From Corylus avellana (lineage: Eukaryota > Streptophyta > Magnoliopsida > Fagales > Betulaceae), in NCBI RefSeq assembly GCF_901000735.1, contig NC_081545.1:3888583-3952582 (forward strand): a DNA stretch of 64,000 nt. The letters run 5' to 3'. The position numbers and the translations under genes were made by a program. The notes under the pieces are model-generated. The model saw only the letters and a program-made list of their open reading frames with translations, was not told the origin of the DNA and searched no databases. The first letter of the stretch is position 1, and each line of letters opens with the position of its first letter. Shown in pieces: positions 32,956-46,223 of the stretch.

Positions 32956-35086
32956 AAATCCTCATATCAAGAGTGTTTTTTTCAAGGGTTCAAAGTTGTT
33001 TCTTTTCTGCTTGGGTTGGGGAGGTTAAGGTAAGTCATGTTTCATGCTTCATTTCTTTCTTTCTTCTTTTTTCCCCTTATGATTGTCTACTTCTGTACAG
33101 ATTGTCCAACACAAGTTCTTCACCATTGTGATGTGATTCTGGAAAAAAAAAAAAAAAAAGTCATTTTGAAGAAGAAGAAAAAGAAGAATGCTGGTCTTAA
33201 CACCATGGCACACTGTTTAAAAGAAGTGTTTTTTTTTTTTTTCCTTTTTTGTGTGTTTAAGAGAAAGATTAGAACTTGCCACTGCAGCTTTTTATATTTT
33301 TTGTGGATCTCTCATTGTACATTTACTGAAATTTGACTCCTTAATGAATTTTTGAATGTATGCTTTTGCCTTTTTTGAAAAGTTCATCGTTATCTCTGTC
33401 TTCCTCCATCCGAGGATTTTACTAGATTGGTAACTGGACGGACCCCTTCAAATCTGAAGATCGTCGGTTCTTAAATCTCATCCCAATTTGGTCTTTTTGA
33501 AAAATTCATCGTAGGGTTAAGTAGACAGTTTATGCCATATGGGCGGTCTCTATTACTATTAGAGGCGGTGGAAGCATTCCCACTTTGTCTCTCTCTATAG
33601 TTGTTGTCACAATTAGTGATTTAAAACCCCTTAAGTCTCTGTTTCCTTGTGTTTTTTTTTTCATGTCTAGTTGTGTTCTGGCCTCTTTTTGGCTTGTTTG
33701 GTGTCATTTGCTCCCAAATTTTATTTTATTTTTTGAATGTATGCTTCCTTTCAAATCTCAAAAAACTGATTGCACAAGAAAGAATTACGTTTTGAAAATA
33801 GTTTAGATAAAGGTTTTCGTGGATGGCTTAAAGTTTGGCCATCACCTCAAGCAACCACATTCATATCTTGCAAAGACATGAGCTATTCAGTCTCTTGAAA
33901 CTTTTTCCTTCTTGTTTTCTATTTTCAAAATAAAAACATTAACAAATTAACCAACACAAAACACTTAAAACTTTTCACATTTATGGCACATCAAAACACT
34001 TTTTCAAACAAAAAACGCCCTCTAAAAAAACATTAACAAATGAAAGGGTACAATGTCATTTTCTTTGGTTATAACTCATATTTTGCAGTAGCTGGAAAGT
34101 TGATTTGAAGCTATGTAAAGTTGAGGTCGCTTGGAAATTGACAGTGTTTAGGGAACCTATTTAATCGTTTAGTTACAATTTGAGTATCTTAAAATCACTT
34201 ATAAAGTCTAATCTCACTTATAAAGTTTAATTTCACTTAATAAAAGTCTAATTTCACTTGATAAAAAACTAATATGAGACTTAATACTAATAAATATTTT
34301 TATAATCTATTCACCCAATGGGACTAACTTTCTAAGGTATCACGCTAAGATTATTGGATCCTATTATAGCTTGAGTTGAAATTGTAAGTACCCTCATAAT
34401 GCAACAATCAGTTGGACACGAATCTTCTGCAACAAATGCAAGGAAAGCAACTTTACCTAATGCCATTTATACCTTCTTGGGCTTGGCAAATGCCCCTGAC
34501 TTCATTAAACTTCACCAATATGATGGCCAAGTTTACAAAGAGAACTTGGTGTCCACATTAAAATGCATTTATATCGTTTCCTGAGATATGTATGGATGTT
34601 ATTTTTCTCTCATTGCCATATAGTTTATGAATATGTAAATATATATTTACAATTTGTTTCAGCCAATCCACTTGAACCACTAGACTAAAGTCTTGATTGA
34701 TTTGACAGAACAAAAAAAAGAGTTTTTTTTTTCAGGTTTACAAAGAGAGTAGGGGCATTTTTTGGTAAATTTCTATATGAGGAATTCATTGAAATGGCAG
34801 AGTGATGCACATATGGAGGGAAAGAGGTCATCATCAAGGGAGTACTTTCTTCAAATTCATGCTTGGAAAACAGAAAATGAGAGATTGTATTAAAGGAAAG
34901 GCAGCAAAAGCCACCAAAGATGTATATTTATTAGGAGCTTGATAGCCATGGAAATGTTAACTTACAAACTGGCCCTCCAAGCATCAAAGAATGGGTGGAG
35001 ACTCTCTCTCGCTTCCTTTTCTGGCTGCTACCATGGTCAAACTCCTCTCTTAAAATGCAGAATGTCCATGTAGCAAAGCCCCTCTA

Positions 35087-35090
<4 letters not shown>
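32956..35090. other. Intergenic sequence, no gene assigned
   Basis: Contains the 3' part of the MIR171 primary transcript, A- and AAG-rich low-complexity sequence (33140-33190), T-tracts (33230) and a 61-codon frame at 34399-34584 with no domain I recognise. Three short near-repeats of AAAGTCTAATTTCACTT lie around 34200-34265. Confidence 0.45.
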
Positions 35091-35123
<33 letters not shown>

Positions 35124-35129
35124 TCTCTA
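35091..35129. repeat. CT microsatellite
   Basis: A (CT)n/(TC)n tract of about 39 bp shortly downstream of the galactosyltransferase stop codon. Confidence 0.9.
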
Positions 35130-35238
35130 TCTCTTCGTGTAAAATGACATATTCTCTATACTCACAAAAATACAGGAAAAAAAAAATTATGGTTGCATCA
35201 TTACTCTAGCTTATCATCCTCCTGAGTTTGGAAGAACT

Positions 35239-38200
35239 CTAAGCTGCCTCTCTGAAAGAAGCACTCCACAAAGCATTTTCACCTTCCCCGCAGCGCCGAT
35301 GGACCTCCTTAATCCTATCAGCAGACCTGCAAATACCACTGCAGCTCCAATCGAATGAAGCTACACAGACGTTGCCTGCCTGGGCCTTCCACTCGCAATC
35401 TGCAGCAATAAGTTCATAAGAAATTTAACACTATATAGTGACACAAACCCATCCTCGTAGTTTGTAATCAAACCAAATAAAAGGCGGTGTCTTCTCAGTA
35501 TTCCTTCAGTCCCACACCACAGACCAAAGCTAAATGGAGATGATACCCCAGGCCAGTGGAATGAAGTCAATAAGTCTTATCCACCTTTATAAACACCATA
35601 TACTTTTCCTCCACTTTCAAACATATGATTCATAACATTCTAATATGAAAACACCCTTGGAGCCTATTTGTAGTTAAGAATATGTCGATATCATAGCGAT
35701 CTTAATGAAGGTGGAAACTAGTAAAGAGGAGTAAAATCCATAAGATCAAGGTAAACCTCGCTTGATTATGAATATGGTAACAAGTATAATTATCACCATC
35801 AAGGACAAACATGGTTTTATGTTTGCCATTTAATATTCAACAGGTCCATCCAGGGTCCATCATAGTAAGTTTCCCTTTCTCTCCAAATAAGAACACCATA
35901 TTGGCAAGACAATTCAAAATTTTAAGGAAAGTAGGACTTACCAGGTGGAGTGCCACAACATAATCTCCGATCATCAATATGCTCCACATCAAGGCCAATA
36001 AACCATGATCCCAGTGAGACATCTTCGTTAGCATACTTGTGTAGGACATGCCTGAAATAACCATGTGGCAACCATTACTAGTGCAAGAAATAATGCCGAC
36101 AACCTTTAGATCCACACTTTAGCTTCTATCTCTTACTTCATGTAAAGATAAGTGGGCTTACCGATTTATTGATATATACGTCGCCAGATCTTTTGAAATA
36201 GCATAGAGCTGTCCTGTAGCATGACGGAAGTATTTATTGCCTGCCTCACCGAACTTCCAATACTCAGGTTCATGGTATCTCACTCCTCTGTATGATGAAA
36301 TGGGTAGTTAAGAAACTAGAAGTCAATTACTTTCTCAACATTCATCAAAAAAAGATAATTCTAAAACAGGGGAAAAAAGGCTTACTTTTGATTAAGGACA
36401 GGACCAGATTTCATGCATCCAATATATACCCGTGGTTTTGATCGATGTCTAACTAGAGTTTCTCCAAGTGTGGCTGTAGCAATTTGAAATGAATTGGAAA
36501 CAATGTAACAAAAATATAACTTACAAAAAAAACAAACGGCAAGAGTCTTTGGAAATATAAACCCATGCTAATAATCAGATATGGATCTTTGAGGCATTAA
36601 CAGGACATGAATATTCTTCAAATGATGAACATTAATGACAAATCCAGAGCTTTGACTTGAACTAATGATTGTAGACCTCTTGAATAAGAAAAGATGCAAA
36701 TTAAGCAATTCGGATTTTTATGGATTATATAATATGCCAACAAGGTTGTTATCATAGTAGAGGAAAAAAAAAAATTAACTCACCTATATTTACGTGGACG
36801 TCATCATCAACTTTGATGTAGAAATCTGCATCCCACAAAGCAACAGCAGTAGAAAAATATTCCCTTGTCTTGGCGGACAATTCCAGGTAGCCTTCAACAT
36901 GGTCCTGCTCACAAATAACGAAGACATAAAGTCACGTCACATTTTCTTTCTCCTGAATGAATACAACAAAACGTCTTTTGAAGTAATAATACATGTGGCA
37001 GAGGAAGAACAAGCCATGAAAGTATTACCAGCCTCAGTAAATCTCCATGTTTTTGGTCCTCTGCTTCAATGGCTCTGTCCAGAATACCCCCTGATGTGGC
37101 ACTAAATAATGACAAAAAACTGATTACCCATTTTGTATGTATTCTTAAGCTTCTAGCTAATAGAGTAATTATTATGGCCATCATATGGAATTCAGAAGCC
37201 AGAAAAAAATTTGCATCCTGAAACCATTTGCATAGCACCTATCACCCGGCCAGATAGAGAATGAGAGCTGAATCGATCAAGACTTTGGAACAGGATTGAT
37301 AGTTTCGACCAGGTGGAAACAGAAGCAAAGAGAGATTGACTTGAGGAGAAACCTTCTCTCCAAGAGAGAGACTTATGTTTTTGCCCCCAAAGGAAAAACA
37401 ATTATGCTCTATGATTGCCTGGAGAACTTTCAGGACATAAATGACTGAATTTTCTTGTTATGAAGTAAGAGCACACAGCTAAGAGTTTGAAAGAAAGAGG
37501 ATAAGATCATAATTGGCCAAGCAAGTCATAAAGCCTCAGCGATCATCAGCTATTATAGATAAGGAATTTAAGCATTCTTAATTGGAAAATTAGGTACTTC
37601 ATTGATTTGCTGCCTAGAAATTCAAAAGCTAAGCTGTGGCTGCAATTAGAATGGATGGTGATCTAATAAAATACCAAAACTGTGATCCTTTCCCAGACAA
37701 AATGCTGTGTAGTTTTCAGTAACTTGTTGACAATAGGCTCCGCATGTCAATTTTAGACAAACCTATGAATTATAAATGTTGTCTATTTATCCAAAATTAG
37801 CATAAAAAAGGAATGAAGTATCCACCTGTGACCAATGACAAAGCGGATAATAATTCCCTTCTCTTCCTCCAGCTTCTTTCTCTTCTCACCTATTTTCCAG
37901 TTTTTCAAAAGCACAGATCATCAGATTATATCAATCCAAATAAGCTACCAAAAAAGCACAAGGATAATCAAGAAAACCCAGGAGGGAGAAAGCAGGAATT
38001 AATATATGAACCTTGTGGCATCCACGTTGCACGAACTGAATCTCTTCTTTTCCTGCTGCTAAAAGCAGTATTAATTCCTACAACCATTAGATACTTTCTT
38101 TTCCCAGATGATTCATTCTTCTTTGGATCTTGTGACAAAGGAGCGCCACTTCGTATAGACTCCTGAGCTGCCCTTGCAGCAGCTAATTCCATCTCTAAAC

Positions 38201-39888
38201 TCGAAATAGTCTTATCTAATGTCCTATGATCAACATACTATGATAAGTGTGGCATTCAGAATATTTCAAAACCAAATTTAAAATAAATAAGGGTAATCAG
38301 GACAAATAAGTAAGCATAGGCATAACTTACTGTATAGCATTATGAGTCTTATGAACTTCCCCCAAAACGTCCTCGGATTCATGGTTTACTTCTTTGTTAT
38401 GCAACTAATGGAACCGAAGCAAATAAAAATGTAAAAGAAACTAAAATGAGGAACATAGCAGACAGTGAATATAAACAAACACAAAACGTTTTAACTAAAT
38501 TATCAAAAAGAATTAAAAGAAATCAAGCAATGATAGGATGGAGATGCTCACAGCTTTTGGATCACAGCCCTCGGAAACCAATTTCAATTTTTCAGCTTCC
38601 ATTGCCGTTGTCCGTGCAATACCCTGAGGTTCAGGAACAGTCCACATCCTGTACCGGTTTACTTTCATCATTAAAAATGTCATAAAATTGCAGCAACAAG
38701 TTTCCTTTCCTTGGCAACAACTTTAGATATAATTCAAATGAAGAAAAGTATCTCAATGTATAACTATTTATTAAACTAACCAAAAAGAAATTTGACAACA
38801 TTAAAAATACAAGCTTGTTCAACACCAAGGAATGTGTTACTAGTACCTCTTTAAAAAAAAGAAAAAAAAAGTCTTCCATGTTAACTATTCAAGACTTACT
38901 AAAAAAAAGGCACTGAATGTTTAATTATGATCTATACCAACCACTGAAACGGATGAAGCCTATATAAAATTAGAACACCATATAATAAGCTGCAATTTAT
39001 CAAGCAAATAATAAAATAAACTAAAAGAAAAAAGTGCTGCCTTGGACTAGACGGAGGTTTTGGGTAGCTAATACAAAGAAAAACAAGGACTTCCAGTTAC
39101 CACCACCAGAGGAAAAATTAAAGGTACGATATTGAATAAAAGATGTCAGAGGCCTTCTGTCCTTTAATGAGAAAATGAGACAACTAAAAAGTCGGAAGCA
39201 TTCTTCAGGTCCACAAATATGACATAAACAGCATTTATATCTCACCTATACATACAGACAGAAACAAAAACTGAACCATCTATTAAATGATAATGGAATT
39301 CACACAAATTTTTGCAGAGTTGTCCATAATTGACTAGCCCTGACTCCTGAGCACCCAAAGTAATACAATATGCAGGAATGGCATCTTACACAGAAAATTA
39401 ATATGGCTTACACCCATAGTAGAAATCCGTTTTAGATCTACCCCACTTCAACAATGAAATCCAAATGACAAAATACGTTCCAATGCCATCAGAGCATTGG
39501 AATTCTTGAAAATTCAGAACAATCCAGCTCAGGAAAATCAAATTATTATATTAGATATTATAAATTGCTACCAAAAAGATATTAAATACGATACAGATCT
39601 TAAAATAGAAAATTTGGAAGTAAATTGTTCTTAACATACGTACAAATCCATACAAGAAAGGATTGAATTTGTTTCAGAAAAAGCATAAATTAACCAACTT
39701 GTCAAAACCCAGAAGCAATTACCATTTGAAAATTAGCAGAAACTGAAAAATCAGAGAAAGCATAATACATGTCCATACCTGTTGGTGAAGAGTAGTCCAG
39801 CACAGAAGCTGCCCAGACAAAGCAAAAGGGTCCATTTTTGTGATATTACACTCCTAGAAGACAGCTCTCCTTTGCTCTTCCAAGACAT
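35239..39888 (-). CDS. Beta-1,3-galactosyltransferase, GT31 family (B3GALT2-like, 411 aa)
   Basis: Eleven exons in order: 39888-39779, 38648-38552, 38404-38331, 38223-38012, 37889-37826, 37101-37029, 36904-36784, 36473-36386, 36287-36162, 36051-35942, 35399-35239; total 1,236 nt. The protein is a type II Golgi membrane enzyme: short cytosolic tail ([13 protein letters not shown]), signal-anchor ([16 protein letters not shown]), a stem with THNAIQTLDKTIS, the DUF4094-type [12 protein letters not shown] segment, then the galactosyltransferase domain with [29 protein letters not shown], the metal-binding VDDDVHVN (DXD motif), and [15 protein letters not shown]. It would add galactose in beta-1,3 linkage to glycan acceptors such as arabinogalactan-protein or N-glycan chains. 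The exact acceptor cannot be told. Length and exon pattern match the plant B3GALT1-8 group; closest paralogue uncertain. Confidence 0.95.
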
Positions 39889-41930
39889 TTTCTAGCCAGA
39901 TTCTCCTCTATTTCCAACCGAATACAGCTTTCTCAAGCAAAACCCATATAGAATACAAAGAGTGCCAACAAACTGAAGGAGACCCAGAGGCAGACCAAGC
40001 TTAAGTGCTCACAATCAAGTTTGAAAATGAGCTCTGGAACAAGATTTGTGACAGAGCAAAAAGCTCACATAGAGAGGGAAAGAATAAGAACAGAGAAAAA
40101 CTTGCTCTGTTTCTAACTCTGTTTGTTTTCTTCTTTATCCTTTGCTTTGTTCTCTCTCTCTTTCTCTGTCTCTCTAAACGCTTCTTGGCAGACAAGGGAA
40201 GTTGAAGACTCACTAACCGCTAAGGATCTCTCAGGACCAAATTACCAAACGGTCCTTGTCAGACCTTGCTTTCTTTAATGGCCTCAAAACCCAAGTAGCA
40301 GTGTCCTGCAGTGACATTAATGCCCTTAGCTTGGGACAGCTTTTAAAGACCATCTTATTATTATTATTGCTGGTCTAGATCCCAGTCCCTATTATTTTTT
40401 GTCCAAAAAATAGGGTGCAAGGAAAAGATATAGGGAGTGAGAAATGGGCTCTTCTCCTACATATGTTTGTCCAAAAAGAAAGGGAGTGGGGAAGATATGC
40501 AAATTAGCTTTTAACCAAGACATGTGCACATGGTTTTCCTTATTTAGTTTTATTGAGTTAATGGTAGTTTTTGTATTTATCTTCTAAAATTGTATGTGAT
40601 AAAGGGCTTAATCCTCGTAACAGAATTCCTTGTAATCAAATAGGCAATTGTGAAAGGTTTCTGAAAGGGTCTATAATTAAAACAGAGAAAAAATATATTA
40701 AAATAAGAACTCTCACATAGTGATCCCTTACAATCCAAGCGCTACAATCGTAAGAAGTCCCGATTGTTAATTCTTTAAACTATTAGGTGATTCTTTACCA
40801 TTATCTACCTAAACCCTTAACATCTAATTTTGGTTCAAAGCTAAAGGCAAAAAACTTCATTAAAAAAATGGGAAAATGCACTTAGCTCTTCATAATCTGA
40901 CAGGCCATTTGCCCATAGTTTGACATCAAACTATCATGTGTGGTATAAGTATTTGACCCCTCAAACTACAATTCCTTTCAACTAGCACTCTCGGTTAATG
41001 ATTGGCGTAAAGTGGACCAAAATTTGTCTACATGACTTGCATATGCAAATGTTTTACTTAAGATGTCCAAACTACCCGTGAAGATAAATAGCTTAGCACG
41101 CCAGCAAATTTTTTTTTTTTTTTATTAAAATATTAAAAAAAAAAAATTTCCTGCCTGACGTACTGAGCACGCGACGTGCTCTGAATCACGGCTCCCAAAC
41201 TAGATATTAAAAAAAATAAAAAAGTTTTTTTTAGGCAATGACTAAACCACCCCTTTAGGCTATCGTAGTGGTTATGCCACTCCAAAGTCATTTTTTGGTG
41301 GGTCACCGAATCACCTCAAAGTTAAACACAATAAAGAGTGCCAATTGCAAGAAAATTGTAGTTGGAGCTGGTCAAGAAGGGGCAACTTTGTGAGGCTTAG
41401 TGACATGCCGCCATTGTTGACGCTCTGGCCTGATCGAAGCACCAAAGCAACGATGAGAATGCAAAAGAAAGTGATGGTGATTCTAGGGCAGCCCGCCCCT
41501 CTCTTGTGACAAGTAATTCTTATACGAGCTCTCTCACATTTACTGTTCGAACAGTAAATTGTTAGATATTTGAATCCTAAGTTGATAGGTTCTAAGAGCA
41601 TTCTTATTGAACTTTTCAAATTCCACTTTTATGTAAGAATTTGAAAAAACCCACAAAAATAACTATTTAACAAGCTATCTACTGTATTTCAAATTTAACT
41701 TTTGTAAAAGAAGCTATTTCAATACTAAGAGCCAAAAAGTGAAAGTTATTTAATTTTTCAAGCTTACATATTTATTTATCTTCTCTCAATATCTCATCTA
41801 CCAGAATAAAGAAATAATTAAAATTAATAATATTTAACTAAAGTAGAGATAAATGTAGTGAAGTTAATATTTGATTCCTTTTAAAAGTAGCTCTCCAGTT
41901 TTAAAAAGTGATTTTTTTTTTTTTTTTGGA
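39889..41930. other. Galactosyltransferase upstream region and gene-poor spacer
   Basis: The first 250 bp include C/T- and A/G-rich leader-like sequence (40060-40180). No gene follows. Near 41230-41330 is a stretch with ACCACCCCTTTAGGCT and GGGTCACCGAATCACC that resembles motifs at 23040, 44360-44500 and 57960, an old dispersed repeat. Confidence 0.45.
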
Positions 41931-42240
41931 AAATGTTAAGTGTTTTTCTAGTGTACTCTTGACTTCTAGTGTCTTCTCAACTGTGATGTGGCTTTTAAAA
42001 TTATCGTTGAATTTGAGATTATCATTATTTTTTTTTTTTATTTTTTTTTTTTGACATGTCTGCACAAGAGGGAGGAGGGGGATTCAAACTAGTGACATCC
42101 ACTTCATTAAGTGTGGTCCCAGCCAATTGAGTTAGGGGACGAGATTATCATTATTGACTTTTAATCTATTGTTGATTTTAAAAGTCACATCACAGTTGAG
42201 AGGACATAAAAAAAACACTAGAAAAACAGCTAACATTTCT
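41931..42240. mobile_element. Foldback MITE carrying a nested SINE
   Basis: The outer ends AAATGTTAAGTGTTTTTCTAG and the inverse of ACTAGAAAAACAGCTAACATTT match, and the arms contain ACTGTGATGTGGCTTTTAAA and its inverse TTTTAAAAGTCACATCACAGTTG. Related copies lie at 52864-53049 and 54263-54560. The SINE at 42030-42140 splits this copy. Confidence 0.85.
42030..42140 (-). mobile_element. SINE nested in a MITE, with 15-bp target duplication
   Basis: Same family as 603-707: poly-T, then GACATGTCTGCACAAGAG, B-box region, A-box region CCAGCCAATTGAGTTA. The MITE sequence GAGATTATCATTATT is duplicated perfectly on both sides (42015-42029 and 42141-42155), proving insertion into a pre-existing MITE. 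Confidence 0.92.
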
Positions 42241-42634
42241 ATTTTTGCTTTTTTTTTTCTTTTTTTTTTTATCAAAATTAACTTTTATTTAAAGAGTTCA
42301 ATAAAACAAACTAGCGCTACCCGGGTTTTAGCAAACAGGAAAAAGTTTGCCAAAGAATGAAGGCAGAATGATAAGGATGTGATATCCTTCCCTTTCTTTG
42401 TATGATGTTGACCATTTGCAAATGCAGCTCTCTTTAACCTTATCATACTCTACAATGTTCCTCTAAAGTACGGCCGATGATATTTCGGTCCGTGACAGCC
42501 AAGCATGCATGAACTTGGAGAATTCACCCTATCGTCTTTATTATAAATCCCACTATAAATTTAATAATTCTTACTTAGGCCAAAAATAACAATAATGACA
42601 ATTATTTGCTGCATGCTAATTAGATTCATGCTAA

Positions 42635-42857
42635 TTATTGATTTTTATTTTGTTTTTTTTATATACTATAGCAAATCAGGATCCTCTCCCATTTTGAGGT
42701 CAAGATTTTGTTTTATTATTTTGTTTTATGCTAATTATTGATTTTATGCTAATTATTGATTTTGTTTTATTCTAATTATTGATTTTTATTTCGTTTTTTT
42801 ATATACTATAGCAAATCAGGATCCTCTCCCATTTTGAGGTTAAGATTTTGTTTTATT
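42635..42857. repeat. Tandem duplication, unit about 140 bp
   Basis: A block containing TATATACTATAGCAAATCAG and GGATCCTCTCCCATTTTGAGG is present at about 42658-42715 and again at about 42798-42855, separated by TGCTAATTATTGATTTT repeats. The GAGGATCCTGAT phrase (inverse) also appears near 53451 and 54980. Confidence 0.75.
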
Positions 42858-43189
42858 ACATATAATGATGTAAATAGAATCACCTTATTTAAGTGAGAAA
42901 TTACTAGTTTTATTTTCTTACACATTTATTCTCCGTATAAGGGATGTGCAAATTTACTATTTAATTTGTGAGATCCGTATGGATTCCACGTAGAGAAGTG
43001 TTACAATTTTTAGAAGATAGTCTTTTCATTCAGATATTGTGTAAAACTCCATTTTACAACCTTCAATCGAAATTTGATACATCATATAAAAATATCAAAT
43101 ACAATAAAGATGAAAACACCGTATCTTTAATTCAAATGAATTCTATAGACTTTTCCATTCATTTTAACTCAATGTCCACTAATCCCTAT

Positions 43190-43293
43190 GAGGTAGTTCA
43201 ATCGGATGGGACCACGCCTAATAAAGCGGAAGTCACTAGTTTAAATCTCTATCCTATCCCTTTGTGCAGACATGTCAAAAAAAAAAAAAAAAA
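43190..43293 (+). mobile_element. SINE copy
   Basis: GTAGTTCAATCGGATGGGAC (A-box region), GTCACTAGTTTAAATC (B-box region), TTTGTGCAGACATGTC and poly-A. No clear target duplication was found. A frame across it is a by-product. Confidence 0.8.
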
Positions 43294-43575
43294 CTCACGC
43301 TCCACCACCCACCTCCAAGCCCTCCACATCGAAGTCTCCAAAACCAACAAAAATGGTGACTCCAGTGATTTTGTCAATAGAAGAATAATTATTTGATGTA
43401 AATGGTTATATATATATATATATATATTTTGTGCGGACATGTCAAATAAATAAATAAATAACTAAACGCCCACCACCCACCTCCGAGCCCCCTACATCGA
43501 GATCTCCAAAATCAACCAAGACGGTAACTCCAGTGATTTTGTCAATATAAGAAGAATTATTTGATGTAAGAGTTA
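43262..43575. repeat. Tandem duplication (unit about 167 bp) including a SINE tail and ending in microsatellites
   Basis: Each unit starts with TTTGTGC(A/G)GACATGTCAAA, followed by CACCACCCACCTCC, TCTCCAAAA, ACTCCAGTGATTTTGTCAATA and TTATTTGATGTAA. Unit 1 ends in (TA)n at 43407-43428. Unit 2 is followed by (TTA)n at about 43577-43603. Confidence 0.8.
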
Positions 43576-43846
43576 TTATTATTATTATTATTATTATTAT
43601 TTTGTGTTTTAAGCTTATGTGTCTGTTTTTTATTTGATTGTGCAAAACATCCGGTTTATACCATAATTTGATTAAAGTTATTCTCATTTTAAGATAATTG
43701 ATAATTCGACACACCAATCTAGACCTATAATTGTTATTTTTAATGGTAAAGTCGGTGAAATGTTATTAGAATCTGTAATGCAGAGTAGATAAGAAATCTC
43801 ATTTATACAAAGCCAAAGGGCTCGAATTTAGAAAAGCTGCTCCAGT

Positions 43847-44005
43847 GCACGTGATCAGATCTAGAAGCTACCGCGTGGCACACCCTCATTGGGTGGGCCC
43901 CCTATAGCACCTTACCCTGTCCATGAATCATGTGACACATTGCACCCTTGCTCACGTGGATTCTGCAGAAGTCTGCATGAACAAAGAAGCCCGACACGTG
44001 TCATG
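43847..44005. promoter_or_regulatory. Cluster of G-box/ABRE-like CACGTG motifs without a gene
   Basis: Within about 160 bp: GCACGTGATC (43847), GCTCACGTGGAT (43951) and CGACACGTGTCAT (43993), plus a GGGTGGGCCCC element near 43897. These are typical of abscisic-acid or light-responsive plant promoters. No coding exon could be placed on either side within 2 kb, so this may be a relic promoter. Confidence 0.35.
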
Positions 44006-44570
44006 ATGTTGTGAGCCCACACGCAATTTGATGCTTCTTTTTAGCCAATGAAAAGGGACATTCCCACTTGTTTGTTTGTAGAGGGTAATTTCGTCATAGA
44101 GTTTTATTGGGATAATTGTTCTTGGAAACATGTATCTTGGATTTACCTCTAGTATATACATGTAATTGGAAAAAAATAATAATAATAATAATTACTACTA
44201 AAATATTATCGTACCACAAGCATATTCCAAAAGATTAACCGTTAATGACCCAAAAATCCATAAGATTCTTTGATTCTCAAGATGAAAGTTACTAATTATG
44301 AAAGAATAAATGCATTTTTATCCCCGTGATTTGAAGTTTTAACAAATTAGCACGAATCAAGTCGGCCAAAAGAGGTGGTCGAACCACTTTCAAGGCAAAA
44401 GAGGTGGTTCGACCACCTCTCAATTTTATTTATTTATTTATTTAGCTATTTGGAGGTGCCGAATCACCTTCAAGACTATGGGGTGGTTCGACCACCCAAA
44501 TTTATGATGTGACGTTAACGAATTTTGTCATCTTTTTTTATGGCAAAGACTAATTAATTTTTTTCTTAGA

Positions 44571-44742
44571 GTCCGTTTGAGTTTACGATTTAAAAACGTA
44601 ATTTTTAAAAATGTAACTAAGCATTTGGCAAAGTTGCGGTTTGGCATTTAAAATCACAGTTTAGTCTTTAAAATTTTGTGTTTTCAAAAAGGCATTTTTT
44701 TAACCTACGAAAATTTTTTAGAAACACAATCTCAAACAATCC
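44571..44742. mobile_element. MITE-like element, GTCCGTTTGAG type
   Basis: The left end GTCCGTTTGAGTTTACGATTT and the right end GAAACACAATCTCAAACAATCC are imperfect inverse copies, enclosing AT-rich sequence built of TTTAAAAACG-like units. Similar elements lie at 51733-52228. Confidence 0.5.
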
Positions 44743-45665
44743 ATTATTCTAGGGAGTGATTAATCAATTTTTATAACTCATAAAGCTATTTGTCAAAACT
44801 CTAAACCACAATGAAAAAAATGCATTTATCCCAATTATTAACCAGTAATTTACATTAGGAGATGAGTGATACAGAAGATTTCATAATAATTTCATTTTTC
44901 GGTAGTTTTATTTGATTTTCTCTCTAAGTTGAGTGGTACATAGAACATAAAAAAGGTAGCTACCATCCTTTCTATAAATTTCATTAAACAAGTATAGATT
45001 TTTCTTTCTAAGTTGAATGAATCGGGAAGAGAAGTACTAGGGAAGCAAACAAATAAAACCAGAAAATTTTTCAAATTGATGTGACAATAGTTTTTAAACT
45101 AACAAAATGCAATTCTCTCTCCCTTGTTTGTCACTCATGATCTGTCATGTCAGTTTGAAATTTTTTTGGGTTCATCTGTTTGGCTCGGAAAAACCTTTTT
45201 TTATTCAATTACATACAAAAATATAATTCAGTTTTTTTTTTTTTTTTTTTTTGTTTCCTAGCAGATTCAAAAGTCTCCCAAAGAATTCAACGAAAACAAA
45301 CTAAAATAATGAGAAAAATATAAAATAATTGAAATTTGGAAGCCTAAACTCCCAAATTATTCAAAAGATGTATAGAATAGTCTACCCTAGTGGGACAGGC
45401 AGGCTGAATTTGCATGATCAACTTGCCTCGTTGCCAAAACTTTTTGCCGGGGAGCAACTAACAAGTGGTTCATGTTAAGTCCACATAAACGAAGATTGTG
45501 TTTGGCTCTAAGATTTTGTAGGGTAAACGCATATTGTTAAATAATACAATAGAATTTATTCTTTTCCGATCATATTTTAATCATTTTCATAGTAAATTGA
45601 TTAATTTACTATTGAATTTTTGTGAGGTTCACGTGAATTTATAAATCTAATAGTTTATCTATTGA

Positions 45666-45696
<31 letters not shown>

Positions 45697-46223
45697 TTAG
45701 CTTAAAGATGGTTGAGTAATATGCCTCTTTGTACGATTTTAAAGATTCAATTGAGAAAAACGACATTCTTTTACATATTTTACTAAACGCTTAACTTCAT
45801 CTTTAAAAACTTCTTTTTGATTGACTGTTTTAAAGAACTTTTTTTTTTTTTTTTTTTCAAACGACGCGTTTTAAAATTGCTAAACGAACGTAAGAGTAAT
45901 GTTATTTGCCATACAACTTGAAGATGTCACAGTAAAAATTAGCACTAGTTAAAAAAAAAAAAATGATTAGTTTTCACTGCTAGGTCATAACAGTTGTATA
46001 GAATACATATAGCCGTCTACTAATGACATTCGACTTTTTAATCAAACCCAATTTTGAATGTATATGTTTTACAATCCTATCTCATTCTATCTTTGCAGCA
46101 AACTTCATTACATAAAGTTGGTAATTTTTGATACAATTCACAAATTCAACACAAAATTACTGGATTATGATTAAGGGGGTCTGACCCATTTAATTAAATG
46201 GGTTGGAAACCTATATGGTTTTA

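Noticed and set aside
32735..33336. Short frames overlapping the MIR171 region
   Set aside because: The hairpin with miR171 explains the conserved part; the frames are low complexity and T-rich.
34399..34584. 61-codon plus-strand frame
   Set aside because: Too short, with no motif and no splice partner; might be a retroelement scrap but unsupported.
42968..43396. 142-codon frame
   Set aside because: It crosses a SINE and its poly-A tail and has no recognisable domain.
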